Shown one piece after another: positions 27,541 to 36,861 of a DNA stretch of 64,000 nt (position 1 is the stretch's first letter; each line of letters starts with the position of its first letter). The stretch comes from Micromonospora echinospora (lineage in GTDB: Bacteria > Actinomycetota > Actinomycetes > Mycobacteriales > Micromonosporaceae). A model generated the notes under the pieces. It saw only the letters and a program-made list of their open reading frames with translations, searched no databases and had not been told where the DNA came from. The position numbers and the translations under genes are program-made. The DNA lies in the NCBI RefSeq assembly GCF_014203425.1, contig NZ_JACHJC010000001.1, positions 558,001 through 622,000 of the forward strand, given 5' to 3'.

Positions 27541-28854
27541 ATGACCGGCACGACGCTCGACGACTACACCGACAGGTACGCCCGGCGCGTCCGCGGGATG
27601 ACCGCCTCGGAGATCCGGGCGCTCTTCGCGGTGGCCAGCCGGCCGGAGGTCGTTTCGCTCGCCGGTGGGGCACCCTACATCGCGGCGCTGCCACTGGACG
27701 CGGTCGGCGAGATGCTCGGCCGGCTCGGCGCCGAGCACGGGGCCACCACCCTCCAGTACGGCATCGGCCAGGGCACCCCGGAGCTGCGCGAGCGGATCTG
27801 CGAGGTGATGTCCCTCTCCGGGATCGACGCCTCCTGCGGCGCCTCCCCGGAGGACGTGGTGGTCACGGTCGGCGGCCAGCAGGCCCTCGACCTGGTGGCC
27901 CGGCTCTTCCTGGACCCGGGTGACGTGGTGCTCGCCGAGGGCCCGACGTACGTCGGCGCGCTCGGGGTGTTCCAGGCCGCCCAGGCCCAGGTCGCCCACG
28001 TGCCGATGGACGACGAGGGACTCATCCCGGAGGCGCTGGAGGTGGCCATCGCCGACCTGGCCCGGGCCGGCCGGCGGGTGAAGTTCCTCTACACCATCCC
28101 CACCTACCAGAACCCCGCCGGCGTGACGCTGAGCGAGGAGCGGCGCGAGCGGGTGCTCGACATCTGCGAGCGCGCCGGGCTGCTGGTGGTGGAGGACGAC
28201 CCGTACGGTCAGCTCGGTTTCGAGGGCGAGGCGCCCAGGCCGCTGCGGGCCCGGCGGCGCGACGGGGTCTTCTACCTGAGCACGTTCTCCAAGACGTTCG
28301 CGCCGGGCCTGCGGGTGGGCTGGATCCTCGCCCCGCACGCGGTCCGCGACAAGCTGGTCATCGCGAGCGAGGCCCAGATCCTCTGCCCGAGCGCGTACGC
28401 GCAGTCGGCCGTCTCGACGTACCTCGGCACCATGCCCTGGCGGCAGCAGCTCAAGGTCTACCGCGAGATCTACCGCGAGCGCCGGGACGCGCTGCTCGAC
28501 GCGATGGCCGACCTGATGCCCGAGGGCACCACCTGGACCACACCGCGCGGTGGCCTGTTCGTCTGGGCGACGCTGCCCGACGGGCTCGACTCCAAGGCGA
28601 TGATGCCGCGGGCCGTGGCCGCCCGCGTCGCGTACGTGCCGGGTACCGGCTTCTACGCCGACGGCACCGGCGCCGGGAACATGCGGCTGAACTTCTCCTT
28701 CCCGTCGCCGGAGCGGATCCGCGAGGGCGTCCGCCGGTTGGCCGGGGTGATGGAGCAGGAGATCGCCATGCGCAAGGTCTTCGGCGCGGTCGGCGGTGCC
28801 GGACCCCGCCGTCGCCAGGGCGGCTCGGACACGCCCGGTCCCGACTTGGCATGA
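27541..28854 (+). CDS. PLP-dependent aminotransferase, class I/II
   Basis: 437 residues, ATG 27541 with GAGGTGA as ribosome site. Fold type I: LQYGIGQGTPELRE, YTIPTYQNPAGVT, VVEDDPYGQLGF and TFSKTFAPGLRVGW, whose Lys binds PLP. The pattern matches the 2-aminoadipate / aromatic aminotransferase group (LysN-like, or the MocR C-terminal domain) without the regulator. The substrate is not predictable. The ddl-family gene starts 8 bp downstream. Confidence 0.88.
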   Translation: MTGTTLDDYTDRYARRVRGMTASEIRALFAVASRPEVVSLAGGAPYIAALPLDAVGEMLGRLGAEHGATTLQYGIGQGTPELRERICEVMSLSGIDASCGASPEDVVVTVGGQQALDLVARLFLDPGDVVLAEGPTYVGALGVFQAAQAQVAHVPMDDEGLIPEALEVAIADLARAGRRVKFLYTIPTYQNPAGVTLSEERRERVLDICERAGLLVVEDDPYGQLGFEGEAPRPLRARRRDGVFYLSTFSKTFAPGLRVGWILAPHAVRDKLVIASEAQILCPSAYAQSAVSTYLGTMPWRQQLKVYREIYRERRDALLDAMADLMPEGTTWTTPRGGLFVWATLPDGLDSKAMMPRAVAARVAYVPGTGFYADGTGAGNMRLNFSFPSPERIREGVRRLAGVMEQEIAMRKVFGAVGGAGPRRRQGGSDTPGPDLA

Positions 28855-28861
28855 TGCCCGC

Positions 28862-29857
28862 ATGTCCGACAGCCCTGCCGCACCGCCTCCCGTGACCGGA
28901 TCCGCCGTCGACGAGCTGCACGTGCTCGTGCTCGCCGGTGGCCTCTCCTACGAGCGGGACGTCTCGTTGCGATCGGGCCGCCGGGTGCTCGACGCCCTGC
29001 GCGCGGTCGGCGTACAGGCGGAACTGCGCGATGCCGACGTGGCGTTGCTGCCCGCCCTGACCGCCGACCCGCCGGACGCGGTGGTGATCGCCCTGCACGG
29101 CGCCACCGGCGAGGACGGCTCACTGCGCGGCGTGCTCGACCTCTGGGACGTGCCCTACGTCGGCTGCGACGCCCGGTCCTCCCGGCTCGCCTGGGACAAG
29201 CCGTCCGCAAAGGCGGTGCTGCGCGAGGCGGGCATCCCGACGCCCGACTGGGTGGCGCTGCCGCACGACCGCTTCTCCGAACTGGGGGCGGTCGCCGTCC
29301 TGGACCGGATCGTGGACCGGCTCGGGCTGCCGCTGATGGTCAAGCCGGCGCAGGGCGGGTCCGGGCTGGGCGCCGCCGTGGTCCGGGAGGCGGCGTCGCT
29401 GCCGGCCGCGATGGTCGGCTGTTTCGCGTACGACCAGACCGCGCTCGTGGAGCGCTACGTGCCCGGGATGGACGTGGCGGTCTCCGTGCTCGACCTCGGC
29501 AAGGGCCCGCAGGCCCTGCCCCCGGTCGAGATCGTGCCGCGCAACGGCGTCTACGACTACGCGGCCCGCTACACCGCCGGCCGCACCACGTGGCACGCGC
29601 CCGCCCGACTCGACGCCGCGACGACCGCCCGGGTGACCGAGGTGGCGCTCGCCGCGCACACCGCGCTCGGCCTGCGCGACGTGTCCCGGGTCGACCTGAT
29701 CGTCGACGCCGGGGGCCAGCCGCACGTGCTGGAGGTCAACGTCTCCCCGGGCATGACCGAAACCTCGCTGCTGCCGCTGGCCATCCAGGCGGCCGGACTG
29801 GACTTCGGCCGGGTGCTCGGCACGCTCGTGACCCGGGCCGCCGCCCGCCGTCGCTGA
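28862..29857 (+). CDS. D-alanine-D-alanine ligase family protein
   Basis: 331 residues. ATP-grasp ligase: LAGGLSYERDVSLRSG at the N terminus, ALHGATGEDGSLRG, PLMVKPAQGGSGLG and VLEVNVSPGMTETSLLP with Mg ligands. The length is a little below the canonical actinobacterial ddl (about 360). Whether it is the main cell-wall ligase or a paralogue cannot be told from this window. It overlaps no gene; its stop sits 2 bp from the stop of the convergent HIT-like gene. Confidence 0.85.
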   Translation: MSDSPAAPPPVTGSAVDELHVLVLAGGLSYERDVSLRSGRRVLDALRAVGVQAELRDADVALLPALTADPPDAVVIALHGATGEDGSLRGVLDLWDVPYVGCDARSSRLAWDKPSAKAVLREAGIPTPDWVALPHDRFSELGAVAVLDRIVDRLGLPLMVKPAQGGSGLGAAVVREAASLPAAMVGCFAYDQTALVERYVPGMDVAVSVLDLGKGPQALPPVEIVPRNGVYDYAARYTAGRTTWHAPARLDAATTARVTEVALAAHTALGLRDVSRVDLIVDAGGQPHVLEVNVSPGMTETSLLPLAIQAAGLDFGRVLGTLVTRAAARRR

Positions 29858-29859
29858 GG

Positions 29860-30789
29860 TCAGCCCTCCCGGGTACGCGCCGCCCGCGGCTGGTCGTCCT
29901 CGGCCTCGCCCGCGGTAGCGGCGTCCTCGGGCTCCTCCTGCTCCTCGGACGCTTCGGGTCCGCCCTCCGGCGACGGGTCGTCGCCCGACGGGCCCGCAGA
30001 GGGGTCTGAGACGTCCTGTGCCGCCTCGGACTCCGGGATCTCGTCCGCAGCCTCGATCACGGATGCGGGCTCCTCCTCGGGCTCCTCAGCGGCGTCCACG
30101 GGCGAGGCCGGGGAGAAGCTCGACGGGGCCTGCCACTTGATGCGCGGCGGCTCGGCGAGCGGCCGGCCGCCGAACTCGGCGAGCCACGCGGCCACCATGG
30201 CCAGATTCTCCCGCCACCTGTCCTCGGAGATCGGGGGCAGGATCGAGTCCCACAGCGACAGGAACGTGCCCCGCAGCTGCAGTCGCCCGTACGGCCGCGC
30301 GAGGAACCACAGGTGCAGGTGCGCGGAGCCGTCGCCCCAACGGTTCACGTGGACCCGGGCCACACCGTCGAGCGACCGGATGGCCCGCTCCAGGCGCACG
30401 GTCATCACGCCCAACTCGGCGGCGAGCAGATTCGGCAGGTCGCCCAGATCCAGGTGGGACCGGGACTCCAGGATCAGGACCATCGGCAGCCCGGTGGGCC
30501 GGTCCATGGCGCGGACCCGCCACCGCTCACCGACCCAGATGTACGCCTCGTCGGGCGCATTGCAGGCGGTGCACTCCCGATCCGCCTCGCCACGGCGGGG
30601 AGGTTCGAACGGCACGGGCTCGTCGAGCGGCTTGACGCGGAGATCGCCCTCGAAGGGAAAGGACGGCCACTGGGTGAAGTCTGGAACTGAGGGAGGGGTG
30701 TCCGGCACGACGCTGACCCTAACCGAGTTGGCGACGCCTGTCCCTACCCGTTCCACGGCCGCACACAGGTTGTCCACCGTGTTGTCCAC
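29860..30789 (-). CDS. HIT-like protein with acidic C-terminal tail
   Basis: 309 residues from ATG 30789, though this ATG lies in a DnaA box and a shorter GTG start near residue 27 (upstream of MPDTPPSVPDFTQW) is possible. A CTACNAPDEAY segment, a possible metal site, precedes the nucleotide-binding-like core ending in HVNRWGDGSAHLHLWFLARP, which resembles the HIT HxHxH-like element with W in place of one His. The last 100 residues are acidic and Pro/Ser/Glu-rich and likely disordered. Enzymatic activity is uncertain. It converges on ddl. Confidence 0.65.
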   Translation of the reverse strand: MDNTVDNLCAAVERVGTGVANSVRVSVVPDTPPSVPDFTQWPSFPFEGDLRVKPLDEPVPFEPPRRGEADRECTACNAPDEAYIWVGERWRVRAMDRPTGLPMVLILESRSHLDLGDLPNLLAAELGVMTVRLERAIRSLDGVARVHVNRWGDGSAHLHLWFLARPYGRLQLRGTFLSLWDSILPPISEDRWRENLAMVAAWLAEFGGRPLAEPPRIKWQAPSSFSPASPVDAAEEPEEEPASVIEAADEIPESEAAQDVSDPSAGPSGDDPSPEGGPEASEEQEEPEDAATAGEAEDDQPRAARTREG

Positions 30790-30896
30790 AGGCTGCCGAG
30801 ATCACCAGTACGGTGCGTCATCCACTGCTCAGCAAGGGTTTCCGCGCTTTGTTTCACGTGAAACGAGACGAGCCTGTGGACAACTTCTGTGGATAA
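30770..30896. promoter_or_regulatory. DnaA-box cluster flanking a parS site
   Basis: TTGTCCACC (30770-30778, one mismatch) and TTGTCCACA (30782-30790) face right. TGTGGACAA (30875-30883) and TGTGGATAA (30888-30896) face left. The parS palindrome at 30851-30864 lies between the two pairs. Three of the four boxes are perfect. Confidence 0.7.
30851..30864. promoter_or_regulatory. parS: parS site 1 (perfect)
   Basis: GTTTCACGTGAAAC, the exact 14-bp palindrome bound by ParB in Streptomyces and relatives. It lies in the non-coding stretch beside convergent DnaA boxes. Confidence 0.9.
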
Positions 30897-30977
30897 CTCG
30901 GAGGGCGTGTGGATCCGCTCTTCCAACGATCCGGGCGCTCGATCCGTACCGGGTTCGGGAGGCGCTTCTTGCGGTCG

Positions 30978-30991
30978 GTTCCACGTGAAAC
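30978..30991. promoter_or_regulatory. Degenerate parS-like site
   Basis: GTTCCACGTGAAAC differs from the parS palindrome at one base. It may be a weak site. Confidence 0.5.
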
Positions 30992-31096
30992 GGCGGCGGC
31001 CGACGATCCCGGTCAGTCGCACCGCCGGTCTTCGGTGATCCTGGTGCTGGCGTGGCTTGGCCGGTGGCTCGGTCCGGCACCAGTTGGTCGCCTTGG

Positions 31097-31167
<71 letters not shown>

Positions 31168-31571
31168 GCATCCTCCCGTTGGTGGGATCGCCGTGCAACG
31201 GGACGACGCGCGGCGCTAGCCCTCATCCGGCGCGGGGCGGGTGCGGGCGTTGGTGACCTTCGGGGAAGCGGGAGATCCGGGGAAGCGCGCCCTCTAGACG
31301 GCCGCTTCCGGTCCAGGGTCGCCGGCGCCCGCTGCTGCCTACCGGGCGCGAGTGGAACGGCGTGGGTGCCTCCGGAGCGTTTTGACACACATGGCGTTCC
31401 ACTCGGTTTCAGCACCGTTCCAAAGAGCGGCCGCGTGGGCGGTTAGCGCGCAGCGACGGCGCACACCCAACCACGGCGGTCGGCTCGTCTCATCGGCGAC
31501 GCGGGGCCAGCCTCGACGCGCCGGCGTCATCATCGACTGGGCCGGCCCTCCAGGCTCGACGGGCCACCCCC

Positions 31572-31585
31572 GTTTCACGTGAAAC
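31572..31585. promoter_or_regulatory. parS: parS site 2 (perfect)
   Basis: GTTTCACGTGAAAC exact palindrome in the non-coding stretch. Confidence 0.9.
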
Positions 31586-32171
31586 GCCGCCCTATCGCTG
31601 CAAGGCTCGACCCTTCACCCGGCGGCACAGGTTCTCGCAAGCGCAAGCTCTCTCCAGCACGCTGCCGCGCGGATCAGGCGGCCCCCTTCAGTCCTTCGCT
31701 CACCCCTTGGACGCCGTGCGGCCGCCAATCTTGTTGGCAACTGACCCGGCTGGGTGCCGGCCCGCCTCCTTGTCGCCGTCACCCACGCCGACATCGTTCA
31801 GACAGACCGACTACTCCTCCGCCCGCCGAATCGGACCGTCAGCATGGAGCGGAAGACGAGGCACCCGGCGGGTTCCCGATCATCAAGCACAGCCGAACTC
31901 GACGGGACACGCAGCCCTGACGTCGACGGGTGGCCACACAAGTTGGCACGGAGTCATGACCCCGACCCGCCCTCGGCAGTGAGTCACTACGGCCACCGGC
32001 CTCCGAGTTGTCGTAGACGCGAGCGCGGTGGGCGGTGGGCTACTCGGCGCGCTCCGGCACCCGGCACCTCGCCCACCCGTCAATCGCAGAGGCCAGCCTC
32101 GCGACACGGGAGCAGAACGGCCGACTCTGAGTTCCGCCCGCCGCCTCAGCCCGCCCCGCACCGCCGTCCTC

Positions 32172-32185
32172 GTTTCACGTGAAAC
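32172..32185. promoter_or_regulatory. parS: parS site 3 (perfect)
   Basis: GTTTCACGTGAAAC exact palindrome, 148 bp beyond the parB stop. Confidence 0.9.
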
Positions 32186-32281
32186 CAAGGCAGGCAGACC
32201 GACGGCGGTCCCGCAACCGCCACACCCTCAGTGCGATCGCAGGAGCCGGATCGCCCGGGGAACAGCAGCCTGGAGAAAGAA

Positions 32282-32314
32282 CCGGCCGCACCCCCTCGCG
32301 GGCGGTGCGGCCGG
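32282..32314 (-). terminator. Hairpin downstream of parB
   Basis: CCGGCCGCACC (32282-32292) pairs with GGTGCGGCCGG (32304-32314). On the minus strand it is followed by a T-rich GGTTCTTTCTCC. It probably ends the jag-rsmG-parA-parB transcript. Confidence 0.6.
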
Positions 32315-32332
32315 CCGTACAAGCCCTCGCGG

Positions 32333-33373
32333 CTACGCCTCGGGCCGCTCCTCCTCGCCCACCCCGATGAGCCCGACGATCCGTTCCAGGTCGTCAACGG
32401 TGGCGAACTCGATCGTGATCTTCCCCTTGCTCCGGCCAATGTCGACCTTCACGCGGGTGTCGAACCGGTCCGAGAGCCGGTCCGCGAGATCGGTGAGCGC
32501 CGGGGCGTGCGGCTTCGGCCGGCGCTTCGCGGCAGACGCCTTCGCCGGTTCCTCGGCGAGCGCCAGGTGCACGAGTTCCTCGGCACCGCGTACCGAGATG
32601 CCCTCGGCGACGATCCGCTTGGCGAGCTGCTCCTGTGCCTCGGCGTCGTCGAGGCTGAGCAGTGCCCGGGCGTGACCGGCGGAGAGTACCCCGGCGGCGA
32701 CCCGGCGCTGCACCGCCGCCGGCAGGTTCATCAGCCGGATGGTGTTGGAGATCTGCGGGCGGCTGCGGCCGATCCGCCGGGCCAGTTCCTCGTGCGTGGC
32801 GCCGAACTCCTCCAGCAGCTGCTGGTAGGCCGCCGCCTCTTCCAGCGGGTTCAGGTTGGCGCGGTGGATGTTCTCCAGCAGCGCGTCCCGGAGCATCGCG
32901 TCGTCCTTGGTGTCCCGGACGATCGCGGGGATGGTTTCCCGGCCGACCGCCTGGGCGGCGCGCCAGCGCCGCTCACCCATGACGAGTTCGTACTTCTCGG
33001 TGTCGAGCTGGCGGACCACGATCGGCTGGAGGAAGCCGACCTCCTGGATCGAGGTCTTCAGCTCCTCCAGCGCCTCCTCGTCGAAGACGTGCCGGGGCTG
33101 CTTCGGGTTCGGCACGATCGCGTCGACCAGGATCTCGGCGAAGCGGGCACCGGGCACCGGGCTCAGGTGCGACTCGGGCTCGGCGGCCGAGGGCGGGACG
33201 CTCCCTACTGCGCCGGTGATCGCGGCCGTCGCGCCGGCCACGGGAGCCGACGTCGGGCCCACCGCCGTGGGCGACTCCGGCTCCGTGGCCACCGGGTCGG
33301 CACCCGGTACCGGTCCGGTGGGGATGAGGGCGCCGAGCCCTCGGCCCAGCCCGCCGCGGGGACGGTTCTTCAT
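32333..33373 (-). CDS. parB: Chromosome partitioning protein ParB
   Basis: 346 residues. The N terminus ([13 protein letters not shown]) is the ParA-contact peptide. Residues 85-180 form the CTPase/N domain with [25 protein letters not shown] and [14 protein letters not shown]. The helix-turn-helix ([21 protein letters not shown]) reads parS, and a C-terminal dimer domain ends the protein. It loads at parS and spreads. The gap to parA is 27 bp, so they form one operon. Confidence 0.97.
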   Translation of the reverse strand: MKNRPRGGLGRGLGALIPTGPVPGADPVATEPESPTAVGPTSAPVAGATAAITGAVGSVPPSAAEPESHLSPVPGARFAEILVDAIVPNPKQPRHVFDEEALEELKTSIQEVGFLQPIVVRQLDTEKYELVMGERRWRAAQAVGRETIPAIVRDTKDDAMLRDALLENIHRANLNPLEEAAAYQQLLEEFGATHEELARRIGRSRPQISNTIRLMNLPAAVQRRVAAGVLSAGHARALLSLDDAEAQEQLAKRIVAEGISVRGAEELVHLALAEEPAKASAAKRRPKPHAPALTDLADRLSDRFDTRVKVDIGRSKGKITIEFATVDDLERIVGLIGVGEEERPEA

Positions 33374-33400
33374 GCGACGCCTCCCAGCGACATCTCCGCA

Positions 33401-34720
33401 CTACGCATTCCGGCTCACCGGCTCCTTGACGCCTCGCTCCGCGATCTCCTGGGCGGCCTCGAAGTAACTCGTGGCTCCCCGCGAACCGGGATCGTAGGTC
33501 ATCACCGACTGGCCGTAGCTCGGCGCCTCGGAGACACGCACGTTGCGCGGGATGACGGCCTGGAGCACCTTGTCGCCGAAGTGGTTCCGGACGTCCTGCT
33601 CCACCGCGTCCGCCAGCCGGGTACGCCTGTCGTACATGGTGAGCAGGATGGTGGAGACCTCGAGCTTCGGGTTGAGGTGCTGGCGTACCAGGTTGATGTT
33701 GTTGATCAACTGGTTGAGCCCTTCCAGCGCGTAGTACTCGCACTGGATCGGGATGAGCACCTCCTGCGCGGCGACAAGCGCGTTGACGGTGAGCAGGCCG
33801 AGCGACGGCGGGCAGTCTATGAAGACGTAGTCGAAGTGCCCCGGGTACGCGGCGATGGCCCGCGCCAGGCGGGACTCCCGGGCGACGACCGAGACCAGTT
33901 CGATCTCGGCGCCGGCCAGGTCGATCGTGGCCGGTACGCACCACAGGTTGGGGATGCCCTCGACGGCCTGCGCCACCTCTTCGAGCGGCACGCTGTCGAT
34001 CAGGCAGTCGTAGACGTCCGGCACGCCGGTGTGGTGCGGGACGTTCAAACCGGTGGAGGCGTTGCCCTGGGGATCAAGGTCGACCACGAGCACCCGGTTG
34101 CCGTGCAGCGCAAGCGCCACGGCCAGGTTCACGGTGGTGGTCGTCTTGCCCACGCCGCCCTTCTGGTTGGCGACGCACATCACCCGGGTCCGGTCCGGGC
34201 GGGGCATGGTGACCTCGCCACTGGGATTCAGGATCTGCACGGCGCGCATCGCCTCCATAGCCAACGGTGGATCATCCTCTTCGCGCGTCGGGGTTTCACG
34301 TGAAACGTACGTGCTGCCGTCTGCCTCGTCGCCGTACCCGCTCGCCTGTGGCGTGTCGGACGGCGCCACGGCGGCCTCGGGAGCGGCCTGGTGCGGCACG
34401 GCCGAGACGGGCGGCTGGGGTTCGAAGCGAGCGGGCACTGCGGCGTTCGCCCGCACCGCCGGGGGTCGCGGCGTCGGGGCGTTCGCCGGGCCGTCGGCCG
34501 GGTCGAGCGGGTCCCGGGCCGGCGGGACGTTCGCGGGCGCCGACGACACCGGCCGCACGGCACCGGAAGGTGGCGTCTCGGCCGGCTGGTACGAGGCGGA
34601 CGGATCGCGGGGCTCGTTCACCGTCCACTCCCGGTAGTTGGTTTCACGTGAAACGGGGCCGGGGGAGTTCCCTCCCGACCCGGTTACTCGTAGATCGTCG
34701 TACCTGCCGTCGTCATGCAC
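33401..34720 (-). CDS. parA: Chromosome partitioning ATPase ParA
   Basis: 439 residues from ATG 34720; a GTG at 34621 with GGGAG six bases upstream would give 406 and is a good alternative. A Pro-rich 160-residue N-terminal region precedes the core that starts at TRVMCVANQKGGVGKTTTTVNLA (deviant Walker A). VLVVDLDPQGNAST, YVFIDCPPSLG and IPIQCEYYALEGL follow. It moves ParB-parS complexes. Two parS sites lie in the 5' part and are read in frame as VSRET in the longer form. Confidence 0.96.
   Translation of the reverse strand: MHDDGRYDDLRVTGSGGNSPGPVSRETNYREWTVNEPRDPSASYQPAETPPSGAVRPVSSAPANVPPARDPLDPADGPANAPTPRPPAVRANAAVPARFEPQPPVSAVPHQAAPEAAVAPSDTPQASGYGDEADGSTYVSRETPTREEDDPPLAMEAMRAVQILNPSGEVTMPRPDRTRVMCVANQKGGVGKTTTTVNLAVALALHGNRVLVVDLDPQGNASTGLNVPHHTGVPDVYDCLIDSVPLEEVAQAVEGIPNLWCVPATIDLAGAEIELVSVVARESRLARAIAAYPGHFDYVFIDCPPSLGLLTVNALVAAQEVLIPIQCEYYALEGLNQLINNINLVRQHLNPKLEVSTILLTMYDRRTRLADAVEQDVRNHFGDKVLQAVIPRNVRVSEAPSYGQSVMTYDPGSRGATSYFEAAQEIAERGVKEPVSRNA
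34293..34306. promoter_or_regulatory. parS: parS site 4 (perfect), inside parA
   Basis: GTTTCACGTGAAAC within the parA N-terminal coding region, read as Val-Ser-Arg-Glu-Thr. Confidence 0.9.
34641..34654. promoter_or_regulatory. parS: parS site 5 (perfect), at the 5' end of parA
   Basis: GTTTCACGTGAAAC. It is coding (VSRET) if parA starts at 34720, or 20 bp upstream of the start if GTG 34621 is used, where ParB could then influence parA expression. Confidence 0.9.
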
Positions 34721-34964
34721 CTGTCATCCCTACCCGCTCCGGATGGTCGGTCCGCACCCGTCGAATCGAGTCCGCGCCTCGCCCGGCGTGGTCGGCTCGG
34801 CGGGAACCGTCGGGTTCGGGTGCCGCCCGGCACCGCCGTTCCACACTATCGACGCGCGGTCAGCCTACGGCCGACGGGCGCAGTGGGTCCATGTCGGGTT
34901 GCGATCGATCACGTCACGCCCACCCGGTCCAACGACCGGGTGGGCGTCCGGACAGCCGTTTCGG

Positions 34965-36053
34965 TCAGCGGTCGCCACGACGGCGGCCGCCACGCGACCG
35001 CTTCGGCTTCTTGGGCCGGCGCGGGTTCACCACGCGCTCCCGGACCACCTCGATCACCGTCGCCGGGGACTCGACCATCCCCTCGCCGCAACGGTGCAGC
35101 TCCGGCGTACCGCCACCGAGGCGTACCACCGCTTCGGTGTGCTCGGCGATCTCGTCGGCCGCCGAGGCGCCCTTGAGCGCCACCAGGCGACCGCCGGAGA
35201 CCAGCAGCGGCAGGCACCAACCGGCGAGCCGGTCCAGCGGCGCCACCGCGCGGGCGGTCACGATGTCGGCGGACAGCGCTTCCCGGTCCCGCGACCCGGC
35301 CGCCGCCTCCTCGGCCCGCCCGCGGAAGACGCGGACGTCGCGGGTCAGGCCGAGGCGTTGCACCGCCTCGATCAGGAAGGAGGTACGCCGCGCGAGCGGC
35401 TCCACGAGCGTCAGTGTGAGATCGGGACGCGCGATCGCCAGGACCAGGCCGGGCAGCCCGGCGCCGGAGCCGACGTCGATCACGCTCGCCCCCTCCGGGA
35501 TCCGCTCGGCCACCACCGCGCAGTTGAGCAGGTGCCGGTCCCAGAGCCGCGGCGCCTCGCGCGGGCCGATCAGGCCGCGCACCACGCCGTCGGTGGCAAG
35601 CAGTTCGGCGTACGCGGCGGCGAGGTCGAGCCGGTCACCGAAGAGCGCACGGGCGGCCTCGGCCAGTTCGGGCGGTAGTGCAGCGGAAGCCGGGTCGGGG
35701 GCGGTGGCACCGTCCACAAGGGAAGGCGCGTCCTCCGCCGGCTCGGCGAAGACCGGATCGGCCGGCACGGCCGGTGCGGCCGGCGTCGCGTCCGCCACCG
35801 GCTCACCGGAGAAGGCCGGTGTCACGTCAGCAGCCGGGTCGGCGGGCTCGATCCCGGTCACCACCTCCGGCTCGGCCGAGAAGGCGGGCTCGCCCGGATC
35901 GGCCGGGGCATTTCCCGGGTACGCCGGGTCGGCCGGCCCGCCCTCGTCGGAGAAGACCGGGTCGACTGTGGGCTCGGCGCGCACAGCCGACGGCCCGGGC
36001 GGCGTACCACCCGGGCCGGCCACGGCGCCTGCCGTCGTCTCGTCGGAGATCAC
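34965..36053 (-). CDS. rsmG: 16S rRNA (guanine-N7) methyltransferase RsmG with acidic N-terminal extension
   Basis: 362 residues from GTG 36053, which has TGAGG upstream; its first codon lies 5 bp after the jag stop. The enzyme methylates G527 of 16S rRNA. VIDVGSGAGLPGLVLAI is the SAM-binding motif, and LIGPREAPRLWDRHLLN and TARAVAPLDRLAGW are family stretches. The usual start is near LPPELAEAARALFG, so about 120 extra residues rich in Pro, Ala, Glu and Asp precede the domain. The C-terminal tail is Arg/Lys-rich. Confidence 0.9.
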   Translation of the reverse strand: MISDETTAGAVAGPGGTPPGPSAVRAEPTVDPVFSDEGGPADPAYPGNAPADPGEPAFSAEPEVVTGIEPADPAADVTPAFSGEPVADATPAAPAVPADPVFAEPAEDAPSLVDGATAPDPASAALPPELAEAARALFGDRLDLAAAYAELLATDGVVRGLIGPREAPRLWDRHLLNCAVVAERIPEGASVIDVGSGAGLPGLVLAIARPDLTLTLVEPLARRTSFLIEAVQRLGLTRDVRVFRGRAEEAAAGSRDREALSADIVTARAVAPLDRLAGWCLPLLVSGGRLVALKGASAADEIAEHTEAVVRLGGGTPELHRCGEGMVESPATVIEVVRERVVNPRRPKKPKRSRGGRRRGDR

Positions 36054-36058
36054 GGACC

Positions 36059-36640
36059 TCAGTCCGTCACCGGACGCACGACGATGCGGCGGTCGGGCTC
36101 GACGCCCTCGGACTCGCTCTCCACGCCGCTCATCGCGTTCACCACGTCGTGCACGCACTTGCGCTCGAACGCGGACATCGGCTCCAGGCGCACCGGCTCA
36201 CCGTGCTCCTTGACCTTCTCGACCGCGTTCTTCGCCACGGCGGCCAGTTCCTTGCGCCGGGCGGCCCGGTAGCCACCGACGTCCAGCAGCAGGCGGCTCG
36301 GCGTGCCGGTCTGCCGGAACACGGCCAGCCGGGCCAGCTCCTGGAGCGCCTCCAGGGTTGCGCCGCGCTGGCCGACCAGGTTCTGCAGCCGTCCGCCGAC
36401 CACCTCGACGACCGGGCGGCCACCGGAGACCAGCTCGTCGATGTCGCCGTCGTAGTCGAGGATGTCCAGCAGGCCCTCGACGTAGTCGGCGGCGATCTCG
36501 CTCTGCCGGAACAGGTCGCTGTCGGCCGGGGCCTTCTTCTCCCGGGGCTCGCCCGTGGCGTCCTCGGTCTCGGTGGCGGCGGTAACGGGGGTCTCCTCGT
36601 CCAGGGACTGGTCGGCGCTGGGGATGCTGGTCTCGGTCAC
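36059..36640 (-). CDS. jag: RNA-binding protein Jag (KH and R3H)
   Basis: 193 residues from GTG 36640 (ribosome site GGAG nine bases upstream); ATG 36649 adds three residues. An acidic N terminus leads to the KH-like region DYVEGLLDILDYDGDI and GQRGATLEALQELARLAV. The R3H domain follows with RRKELAAVAKNAVEKVKEHGEPVRLEPMSAFERKCVHDVV. Jag homologues bind RNA and act in cell-wall and morphology control with YidC. It is the gene after yidC (221 bp gap), as in other actinobacteria. Confidence 0.9.
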   Translation of the reverse strand: MTETSIPSADQSLDEETPVTAATETEDATGEPREKKAPADSDLFRQSEIAADYVEGLLDILDYDGDIDELVSGGRPVVEVVGGRLQNLVGQRGATLEALQELARLAVFRQTGTPSRLLLDVGGYRAARRKELAAVAKNAVEKVKEHGEPVRLEPMSAFERKCVHDVVNAMSGVESESEGVEPDRRIVVRPVTD

Positions 36641-36822
36641 GGGTCTCATCTCCGTACTCGCTCGGCCGGACCGTTCGGGGGTCCGCTGGTCTCCCGGGGC
36701 CGGCGGGAGGTTCGCCGGTTGCCCTCGGGCACGTCTGTACGGGCCAGTTTCGCCCGCGGCCGCGCGTCGCGCGGCGATTCCGGCCCGGCGCCGACTCCTC
36801 GGATGGCAGCACGTGGCCGGAA

Positions 36823-36854
36823 CGGGCCACCGCCGGTATCGCGGCGGTGGCCCG
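36823..36854 (-). terminator. Hairpin between yidC and jag
   Basis: CGGGCCACCGCCG (36823-36835) pairs perfectly with CGGCGGTGGCCCG (36842-36854). It lies 7 bp after the yidC stop. With no clear T-tract it may attenuate rather than stop transcription into jag. Confidence 0.55.
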
Positions 36855-36861
36855 GTGAAAC

